Shown here one piece after another: positions 56,537 through 64,000 of a stretch of 64,000 bases of DNA. A program made the translations under genes and the position numbers. The notes beneath the pieces were generated by a model that was given only the letters and a program-made list of their open reading frames with translations, was not told the DNA's origin and did no database searches. Source of the stretch: Cristatella mucedo (taxonomy: Eukaryota; Bryozoa; Phylactolaemata; Cristatellidae); assembly GCA_009760855.2 (NCBI GenBank), contig WPIO01000141.1, positions 928,001 through 992,000 on the forward strand. Direction: 5' to 3'. Positions within the stretch are counted from its first letter, which is position 1. Each line of letters starts with the position of its first letter.

Positions 56537-57626
56537 GTGAGTACATTGCGAAAATATGCCTCTCTGTGTGTAGCCATATGATCGATGAGTTCATTCTAGC
56601 CATTCCGAACTACTTCCATAATTGATTTGCATTACCCTGCGTTTGACTAGCCAAGGATAATTCATGGCCTTTCGCCAAGCCCTATAGAGATCCAGCAGCT
56701 GCCCAAAGTTCTGTCGCTTCGGTGAAGAGGCTATTTGCCAAGGCAACTTAACGGCCGAAAGTCGGTCACGGGTTTTTCACAGGCGTCTTGCATGAAGATT
56801 GTCTTTATGAGGACTTGCAGCCAACCCTTCTCAGATTGTTGCCAGTTGCATAGCTTTTTCGTCAGCATGAACATTTCGACAGCCTCATTGTGGATAGGTT
56901 TGGCTCAATGCAGCACTGATTTTTCCCTGTTTCGTAGCAGCTACTTCAGGGGAGTATTTTAATGACTCCACAGCTGACAGGATATAAGGCTACCACCATT
57001 ACGTGACCGAGCGAACGTTTCGAACGCCTGTCGTCTCAGCCTGGCAGCGACTTCTTGGAATCCTGGGAGGAGGGCTGTCTCGGGGAGAAAATGTAAGAAG
57101 GGGCTCTGGTCTCTATCTAGGGCCTCCTAATCTCATGTCTTCAGGTGGGGGGCCAATAAAGAGCACCTGCTAGAGCTATAGATTGCCCATTAAACAATGA
57201 TCGAAGCTTCCGGCTCTTGTCACTTTGTCACATTCTGCTATTTAATCAGAAAAGGTACACTCTTCTACCTAATGACTCGTGACATTGTTCGAGCGTACAG
57301 CTTTCTAACCCTGAAATCGCGTTCTTATCGCCTTTCCATTAGCAACTACAGTATAGTGCTTCGTCGTTGTGGTATCAACTGTCGGACGGTAGCCATTGCT
57401 GTTTCAAGGAATGAAGGTACGATAAAGCCCACTAGGAATAGCACCGTAGTGAACTTGTCTTTCAGTTCTTGCGTAGTTTGCCTGCTTTCCTGTGCATGAT
57501 TCAGTGCATTTCGATAGCCCAAGGTCTAACCAACCAGTGGGCCTCAGTGTCTTCTTGGGTGCTGCAGCATGCTGGCCTAAGCGCGATACTAATCTTTATT
57601 TGCATTCCAGTCTAACTATTTTTCAG

Positions 57627-57702
57627 GGCATGACGATAAACCTTGCTTATCAATTTATTGGCAACATGCTGTCAAGGGATTTACCTACTTTTTCATGGCA
57701 CG
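57627..57702 (+). CDS. MBD gene copy B-right, second MBD exon
   Basis: The acceptor taactatttttcag ends at 57,626; donor CACG|GTACAA at 57,702/57,703. Starts in phase 0 and ends in phase 1. GMTINLAYQFIGNMLSRDLP then TFSWH fits the C-terminal MBD half (compare 'YLG...DLSSFDF' in MBD2/3, from memory). If the donor is not used, the frame stops 24 bp later. Confidence 0.6.
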
Positions 57703-57920
57703 GTACAAACGACCTATAAGTATTATTATGACTTTATTGTGGCGCAATTATATGCAGATTAAGTAATCTTAATCGGTATTATTTTATTTTAGAGATCCAT
57801 GCCACAACTGCACAAGTTCCGTAAGTAACAGAAGCTTCATGTCGATTTGTCTGCAAATCATAACGGCTTGGACCGAATTGCTGGGATAGTTCATTGATTG
57901 ATTTTTTATTCCTCATTTAG

Positions 57921-58117
57921 TGCAAGATACAGGAGCCAATGACATTTCTGAAGAAAATTTTACTTTCCTTCAAAGACCGGTCTTTCGACCACTTTTCGAG
58001 ATGGTGCGAATGGCTCGACAGAAACAGCAAACTAGCAACCAGCTGCCGTCACGTGTTGCAAAGCTAAAGTTGAAGCAGCAGCAGACGGCAGCTATTGCAA
58101 CGGCCGAGATTATTCCG
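57921..58117 (+). CDS. MBD gene copy B-right, exon after the MBD
   Basis: The acceptor tttattcctcatttag ends at 57,920; donor CCG|GTGAGA at 58,117/58,118; 2 nt plus 65 codons. Reads QDTGANDISEENFTFLQRPV, FRPLFEMVRMARQKQQTSNQ, LPSRVAKLKLKQQQTAAIAT. The first part recalls both the post-MBD segment of MBD2/3 (SIFKQPVT) and of BAZ2 proteins (EHFSFSPRMPV); family placement is open. Later exons were not found before 61 kb. Confidence 0.68.
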
Positions 58118-58578
58118 GTGAGAGAACTATTTTGTTGCTCTTCTAACTGTCGTAGTCTTACAGGCACAGGAAAAGTTGACTTGAGTAAAAATTAGCTTAA
58201 CTGCAACCATGGAAATATCTCTGCTGCAACTCGTTGCCAGAGTCGATGATGCTTGTATATGATCTTGAATTGGTCATATCCATAGGTAGATTTTAAAAAG
58301 CTTGGCTTGCTTTATCATCAATCCTAGATTTCAAGCTTAAAGTAGTTTCTCACCTTAAGGGAAAGCCACAACGTGGTTGTCTCGTTCTGCACGTGAACGT
58401 GGGAAGCTACCCAGACCTTGCTCATTGGACCAATTTTAGGTTGGACATTTTGTCTATTCGATTAATCAGATCACTGTCTTTGAACTACAAATGTACTTGA
58501 TGGACAGAAATATTAGTTTCGTATCTGTAATATCAGTGAGTTTTTCTTTACGAAATTTCTACTCGACTAGAACATAGC

Positions 58579-58882
58579 CTAATGTCGCTTAAGATTAACT
58601 TTGTTTTGTTGATGGAAGTCGTTCAAAGCATTCATTTTCTGTATGGCTTCCACAGTCTCTACAGATAGTCTCTCGTAACATTCCAATGCCTCCTTGAATT
58701 GTGTTACCCCTGGTACTCCATTATCCCCATCGAATCGATCCAAAATCCGTTCATTAACTACAGGTTTATGTCGGCTAGTCTGCATTTCCACAAAGCCGGA
58801 AGTGGTAGGTGGATTTGCTACTTTCAAACAATTGAGATCAATCTGTAGGGCATGCAAAGGCTAGATGGCTTTCGGTGCCCAT
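58579..58882 (-). pseudogene. Unknown-gene terminal exon, right-arm copy, decayed
   Basis: Counterpart of 41,582-41,889. The frame ILDRFDGDNGVPGVTQFKEA... is preserved to the stop. However, the acceptor dinucleotide has changed (ttgcag in the left arm, ttgcaa here), and the Gln codon of PKAIQPL has become TAG. The copy should therefore not be spliced or translated as in the left arm. Confidence 0.65.
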
Positions 58883-59039
58883 ATGGTTGCAAGTAAACTT
58901 TGTGTTAATGAAATGTGGCCAAGTTAAAAGCATAGAAGAATAAGATTGAGACATTTGAGCAAACGAGAAGTTGGTCGTGCAAGGCATCTAGAAAAAGCCT
59001 GCTACTCGAGTTAGCTTACGTGAAGGTAGCTGCTCAGAC

Positions 59040-59260
59040 GGCTTCTGCTGCAGTAGGGAGCACGAGAGTAGATTTTGTCACCTACGAATCGTGGAAGTGA
59101 GTTCCACAGTCCAGGAACTGCTGAGCGAAACCTGATGTTGCCAGTGGTCTATAAGCAGCTGAGTTATGGAATAGCTAATATATTGTATGTGTAGATAAGA
59201 CCCGAGGGTACGAGAAGAATAAAACTGGGGAACCTGTTCATCTGTATGTGAAGTAGCCAT
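59040..59260 (-). mobile_element. Ancient LINE-B fragment, right-arm copy
   Basis: Reverse complement of the 41,215-41,420 fragment; same order of 'gactgtggaactcacttcc' and 'cataactcagctgcttatag'. Confidence 0.6.
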
Positions 59261-59574
59261 GATGTAGCAGGCATTGTGGCTCAGTGTATGAACTTTACCC
59301 AGGGTCCATATTGATAGCAGTCGAGTTGGAATGCAGTTGACATAATCAGATCTCCTGGTTCATGCTTTCCCCTATGCAAGCAGGCTAGCACGTTGGACTG
59401 AATGTCTGAAATGGCGATATTCGATCGACGAAACTTTTGAACGACTTACTTTCGAGGATGACCACATTTTTCATTGGTAAGCACAACAATTTGCTACACC
59501 ATTAATCACTTTCAATTTTCCATAGCAGGAAGAGCTGAAACAGGCGATAATTTAGTAGAGCTAGTATGCTAATT

Positions 59575-60407
59575 CTTTTTTTTGGCGTCTGCCAAACGGC
59601 AAACGGTTCGAATTGCAGTTTAATATTTTTTTATGCGGTGAAGCAGTAAAATCTTAATTTTGTCAGTAGGCTCATTTTACCCAACGGTGAAATCCAAAAG
59701 CCTACATTTAGATGGCGAATATTATTCCGTTTTTTTTAAGCAGAGGAGTCTGTGAAATTGAATATTGTCTCATCTATCTCCATGGACCTACCGTGCTACC
59801 AAGCTAATTTTGCTTCACAGCAGTGTCTGACGAGATGCTTACGACTTCCAATACGTAAAAACATGTACAGTATCCAACTTTATGTGACCATCTCTCCACT
59901 AGCGAGATCATTGCAAGAGTATGACGATTATAAGTACAATGAACATATAAAGTAGTGGTCATTGAAAAATATGTAAAGTGAACATTTAGTTTCACTATTT
60001 TCTGTCTGTAAACTGCCTGATGCTAGCAATATAGTAATGAATATAGTGAACGTAAAGATGCCTTTAATGACTTAAGAGAGCTGAAGGAAGTATTTCAATT
60101 TGAGCACGATTTTAATAAATAATAATTAATGTTTATTAAGAATACTACCCGATTTAACAGCCTCTGTTTGTACAGCGACAGAAGAGCCTTTACGGCTATC
60201 ACCACCGTTTGCAGGGGCGATAAAGGATCGCCCTCCACAGGATTCTAACTCATGACCTCGGGACCGAGATCGTGAAAGCAACCACCTTACCTAGTGTGCA
60301 AGCGGCTGCAGGCAATAGCCGTTCATACTGAACGAGGGTTGGCCGTGAGTGTGTATTTTAGCTTTACTTGGATGTTATCGGTAATGGGAGCCTATGGATG
60401 TCGCACC
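59575..60407. other. 835-bp block present only in the right arm, containing a SINE-2 (reverse)
   Basis: The left arm joins 'aaatcactcta' directly to 'tttagcatactagc'. In the block, 60,170-60,305 is a reversed SINE-2 ('gacagaagagcctttacggc', 'aactcatgacctcgggacc'). The remainder is AT-rich with no gene. Confidence 0.65.
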
Positions 60408-61079
60408 ATAGAGTGATTTATGAGATCACGTGATCGAGGCCTCTGGGCGTACACGAAAGGAGCCTAGAAAACGACCGGAATCAGACGAGTGGGTGAAACG
60501 AGGCGAAACCTTATTCGGAAGTATTTGAAATGAGAGTGGGAGGCCTGATGATTGATGTAGCTGTGCATCGGTCGGCTTTGTGGTGACTTTAAATCCATTT
60601 CTTCTCGTGTTTTCGTGCTTAGCCATCTCCTGAGAACTTGCTGTCGACGGCTGCCACTCACCGAGAACCTGCTGCCAACGATGCTGACGGTGCCAACCGA
60701 GAGCAATTAATCAATGAAAATGGTGAGTAATTTTGCAGCTATGTCGTTGATATCATTGGTGTCACTCCGTGCACTTAGTGGACTTTGAGCTGGGCCAAGG
60801 TTGACTGTTGGCTCTAGCCATAGGCTACACATGATTGACAGGATCGAGTGATGGACGTTTACTAGGCCCATTAAGGAAATGCACTGCTGTTTACCTTGAG
60901 TCATAACCTGGAGGGCTGACAGCATGGGTAAGAGGAACGACCATGGCTAGATCATGAAATAGGTCAAGTGATCTAGCTCATGAAGTAGGTCAGGTGATCT
61001 AGCTCTCACAGGTTCCGGTGGTGAAGCTGTAAATCCTGTATTGCCAGTGACAGGTGGGGGAACACCGGCGATGGCCTAA

Positions 61080-61530
61080 AATTGCTGGAGGTGTAGGTAA
61101 GCGATTAGATTTTGAAAAGCAGTCAGTATGATGTCTAGCCTGGTAGGGAGTAGTTTTGATAGATAGGCTACAGCCAGAGAAAGAATGAGATAAAAGTGTG
61201 GGACAGATTCTTGCATTCGATGCCCTGCTTGAAATTGTAGTTCAGGGAGGAGTGATAACACACGTGGCAACTGCGAAGCTCGTGACAGATAAGCCGAGCT
61301 GCTGCGTGTTGCACCAAAACAACACTGCCCCAGCAAGTACCGAGTAAAGGAAGTAGAGGCTGGATATAATATCCCTGTCTAAGCAAGCCCAAATCTTAGC
61401 ATCTGAAAGCAGGCAGAGTTGACTGTAGAGCTGATGTAGTCGTCTAATAAAAGGTCCTTTGAAATATTCCACCTAGATTTCGGGCACCTGTAATAAGACA
61501 TATGCTTGAAGAGCGAATTTTGAGCTTCAG
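61080..61530 (-). mobile_element. Decayed LINE-A-like fragment (reverse)
   Basis: The minus strand encodes DDYISSTVNSACFQ and further scraps of the following region (RLICHELRSCHV) in shifting frames, matching DDHISSTVKSAYFQ of LINE-A. Confidence 0.65.
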
Positions 61531-61587
61531 ATTTTCTAATTTCCGAGTTGCCCTTGTTTTCCCATAGCAAAAACTAAGTTTCTTTCA

Positions 61588-62195
61588 TCGCAGTTGCCAC
61601 GTTACTCCACTTCTCGCCGACCTGCACTGGCTACCAGTCAAGCAATGGATTGCCTTCAAGGTTTTGTCGCTCACTTTTAGGTCCCTTCATTCTATGGCTC
61701 CAGCCTATCTGTCAGATATACTACCCCATCAGGCCAAGCTTCGTACCACCCGCTTCTCGGAATCCAGCAGTCTAGAAATACCTCGTACAAACCATAAATC
61801 CTTTGGAGACATTTGCATTTAGTTCGTATGCTCCCAAAGCCTGGAACTCCCTCCCGACCTGCGTCAGAACATCCTTTGACGTGACCACATTTAAAAGAAC
61901 TTAAAAACACACCTATTTAGGACAGCATTTAGTGGGTCCCTGTGATTCGTCTTTGATGTGCTTATGCGTGCTGACAATGTGCATGCTGCCACTAACCACA
62001 TTTGCATGCTGACCCTGTGCATGTCACCCCTAACCATATTATTCATTTCGTTTGTTTTTTCAAGCATGATTTTACTTACCATTCAATTGCATTTCACTTT
62101 ACAGCAAATGTAAAGCGCCTAGAGAGAGATTAATTTCTCTGAGGGCGCTTTATCAAGTGAATTATTATTATTATTATTATTATTATCATCATTCA
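61588..62195 (+). mobile_element. LINE-A 3' end, young
   Basis: 'cgcagttgccacgttactccacttctcgccgacc' through LHWLPVKQ codons, one frameshift at 'ggagacatttgcatttagttc', 3' UTR, hairpin and a long ATT tail. Nearly identical to the 47.8-kb copy. Confidence 0.92.
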
Positions 62196-62299
62196 GTTTG
62201 AAGAAAGTTTTCTGTCACGCAAGTAGGTATGTCTTTAAAAGACGCAGCAAGGGAATTGAGAGAATTCAGAGGGCTTGAAGGATAGCACGGATCAATGTA

Positions 62300-62795
62300 A
62301 AAGTACAACTAAGTGTCATCTTTGTAGATTTGAATGCTTTGGTTGTGCCTGGCAATCGTATCGGCAAGAGGGAGAGTATAAACCACGTATAGAACGGGAC
62401 CAGGCACAGAGCCCTGAGATACGCCATACTTCAGAGGTTTGTCAAATGATTTTTTCCATTCACATTGATACTCAAGAATCTCCCACTGAGATAGCATTTA
62501 AAAGATTGCAGTTCGGTACCACTGACGCCTAGGCAACAATAAAGACGCTCAAGAAGGATAATGGTATCGAAAGCTGCTGAAAGGTCGGGCAAAGCAAGCA
62601 GAGATACTGTACCTGGGCCTGCAATCCTAAGGTCGTTATAAACCCGAGGCAATGCTGACTCTTTGAGCGATGAGCTCTAAAACCGGACTGAGGCTTACTA
62701 GCAAGGTTTGAAATTTCAATAAGCTCAGTTGGTGAGCCGTGATTCGTCCCAGTGTCTTCGATAGTAACGGTAGAAGGCGGACTGGGTGAGAGTAT
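62300..62795 (-). mobile_element. LINE-A RT fragment (reverse)
   Basis: The minus strand encodes pieces of SGFRAHRSKSQHCLGF, LLALPDLSAAFDTI, LKYGVSQGSVPGPVLYVVY and QIYKDDT (YADD box damaged to YKDD) with frameshifts. Confidence 0.85.
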
Positions 62796-63082
62796 ATAGG
62801 TAAGAAAATTGACGACTCTCAATATTTGTATTGATGTCAATTTACGAATAATCTGCTTTGATTTCGCCTCGTTTCGTCTGAAGTTTGGAACGCTGGCTTC
62901 CATTGCTTACACGCTCGCGCTCTGCCTATGCTACATTCATGTAATGCGTCATAGGTTCGAGATAGTATGCAATTGGTTACATGTAACAGGTTCGAGAAAG
63001 TTTACTTTGTCTTCTAGATTGGCCTATGTGATCTGGATATTGACCATTGACTTAGTTTAACCGTGTCATCTGCATGCTTTAG

Positions 63083-63415
63083 AAAGAGCATTCGTTTCGT
63101 GCAGCCATAATTCGGGCATCTGGAAAGTCTTGGATCTCGGCAGAAGCAATGAAGATGCTCAGGCTCCCAAGTGATCCAATCCACTTTTCTTTAGGCAATA
63201 CCAAAGGTGATTCGTGTGGCAGTGGCTTGACCATCACATTCACTGTGCTAGTGCCGGCCTTCAGCATCAACAATGGCGGGGATGTGGCTAGAAGTGCTTT
63301 GGCAGTGCCAAACCTTGTTGCCCACTCATTGCCAGGCAATGCTGTACTGGGATGCGACGCAGAAATGGCTGACAAAAGTTTAGAGATTTGGGAAAGTGGT
63401 ATTGGCCATCGTAAG
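63083..63415 (+). CDS. Well-bounded exon of unknown function
   Basis: The acceptor catctgcatgctttag ends at 63,082; donor CGTAAG|GTATGT at 63,415/63,416. The exon is 111 codons, phase 0 at both ends, fully open. It reads KEHSFRAAIIRASGKSWISA, EAMKMLRLPSDPIHFSLGNT, KGDSCGSGLTITFTVLVPAF, then NNGGDVARSALAVPNLVAHS. I do not recognise the family; beta-rich hydrophobic stretches suggest a folded domain. The opposite strand is also open over the region, but the splice sites support the plus strand. Confidence 0.5.
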
Positions 63416-63819
63416 GTATGTGACGGACGAAACAGTGAATCTGTACATCTTGAGCATTGACCGTTCGTATCTCTTTTTAAGATGACATGTAGGGTTAGTT
63501 GTTGCTGCTACCGGTAGAACTAGCTTTACTCGAGAACGTAAACGATAGATCGGCTGCGAGCATATGGCGATTATGTATCAATTGGCAAGTCATGCCTTAA
63601 GAGGCCTAATACGATTTTACGTAAATGCGAAGTTATGTCAGTGCATTTGCTAAATTCTTTAGTAATTACTTGGTTGACAGTGCTAGTTGTTTGTTTTTTA
63701 ACCGTCGTAGTCAACCAAACAACAGAGACATCGACACTTTAAAATTGGCAATTATGCAAATATGGAAATAGCTGAGCTACGACTCATAGCCGAGGAAATG
63801 ATACTTTAGTATGGGCTTG

Positions 63820-63940
63820 AATTAGTCAATTCCATTGCTAGATGTTAGACAGCTTAGATCTGTAGTTCATCGATTCTAGACTTCAAGTTTAAAATAGTTT
63901 CTCACATAGAAGGAAATCGACAACGTGACAGACCTAATAA
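63820..63940 (+). repeat. Diverged direct copy of an arm sequence
   Basis: 'gggcttgaattagtcaattcc', 'tcgattctagacttcaag', 'ttaaaatagtttctcac' and 'gacaacgtgacag' follow the same order and spacing as 58,262-58,385 (and, reversed, 42,110-42,215) with roughly one difference in four bases. It indicates a third, older copy of this segment or a dispersed repeat. Confidence 0.6.
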
Positions 63941-64000
63941 TAATAATGTACTTGATAGAGCACCCTCAGAGAACGTAATCTCTCGCGCTTTACATTTGCT
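63937..64000 (-). mobile_element. LINE-A tail (reverse), cut by the window end
   Basis: 'taataataataatgtacttgatagagcaccctcagagaacg' then 'gcgctttacatttgct': reversed tail and hairpin; the copy continues beyond the window. Confidence 0.85.

Larger units (their letters stand above)
52628..60915 (-). repeat. Right arm of the 22-kb inverted duplication
   Basis: Reverse complement of 38,657-45,478. It contains two blocks absent from the left arm: 52,881-55,142 (2.26 kb, carrying an MBD exon and a LINE-A tail) and about 59,575-60,407 (carrying a SINE-2). It lacks the left arm's LINE-A insertion. Near 55,144-55,470 the two arms encode identical residues over about 110 codons, whereas the outer 250 bp differ at many positions. 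Confidence 0.95.

Noticed and set aside
38657-60915. Giant transposon with long terminal inverted repeats (Polinton/Maverick type)
   Set aside because: No integrase, DNA polymerase B, capsid or ATPase frames in the spacer, no target-site duplication at the outer edges, and the arms contain intron-bearing host genes.
63079-63375. Minus-strand frame opposite the 63-kb exon
   Set aside because: Open and protein-like, but the strong acceptor and donor lie on the plus strand; cannot be fully excluded.

Overview
The window looks like eukaryotic, almost certainly animal (metazoan) DNA. Coding sequence occurs only as short GT-AG exons separated by long introns. Microsatellites are abundant, and the commonest sequences are CR1/L2-type non-LTR retrotransposons and tRNA-derived SINEs. 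Nothing prokaryotic (operons, Shine-Dalgarno sites, CRISPR, rRNA) is visible. The species cannot be fixed; an aquatic invertebrate is my inference from the repeat style. Most open frames are chance or low complexity, so genes below are given as exons supported by splice sites, frame continuity or recognisable domains.

Layout. 0-7.1 kb: low-complexity CAG/GCN-rich sequence with weak exon candidates. 7.1-9.0 kb: a LINE tail, a long 14/16-bp satellite, then another LINE tail. 9.67-10.05 kb and 17.53-18.21 kb: exons of a methyl-CpG-binding-domain (MBD/TAM) gene, copy A, separated by LINE, SINE and tandem-repeat insertions and by a degenerate BED/hAT-like DNA transposon (15.47-17.18 kb). 18.2-28 kb: mostly LINE fragments and simple repeats with a few exon candidates. 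28.1-31.3 kb: a GAIN-like exon and the start of an F-box gene. 31.40-31.58 kb: a 178-bp hAT MITE of the SPIN type with a perfect 8-bp target-site duplication. 32-38.6 kb: sparse, AT-richer, repeat fragments.

38.66-60.92 kb is the most unusual part: a 22-kb inverted duplication (imperfect palindrome). Each arm carries an outward-reading MBD gene (copies B-left and B-right) whose intron positions and phases match copy A, and a convergent antisense gene of unknown function. The arms have decayed reciprocally. The left arm lost a 2.3-kb segment with the first recognisable MBD exon; the right arm lost the splice acceptor of the antisense terminal exon and gained a stop. The 7.1-kb spacer (45.48-52.63 kb) holds a BCL-2-family-like exon that ends at the palindrome junction and a LINE-A copy nested inside a LINE-B copy. 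60.9-64 kb: LINE fragments, one well-bounded exon of unknown function, and a third, diverged copy of an arm sequence.

Two LINE families dominate. LINE-A ends in a hairpin (AAAGCGCC...GGGCGCTTT) followed by ATT repeats. LINE-B ends in a unit reading ...TTTATGACTTTGTGGAG. A tRNA-derived SINE shares the LINE-A hairpin, implying that it is mobilised by LINE-A reverse transcriptase.
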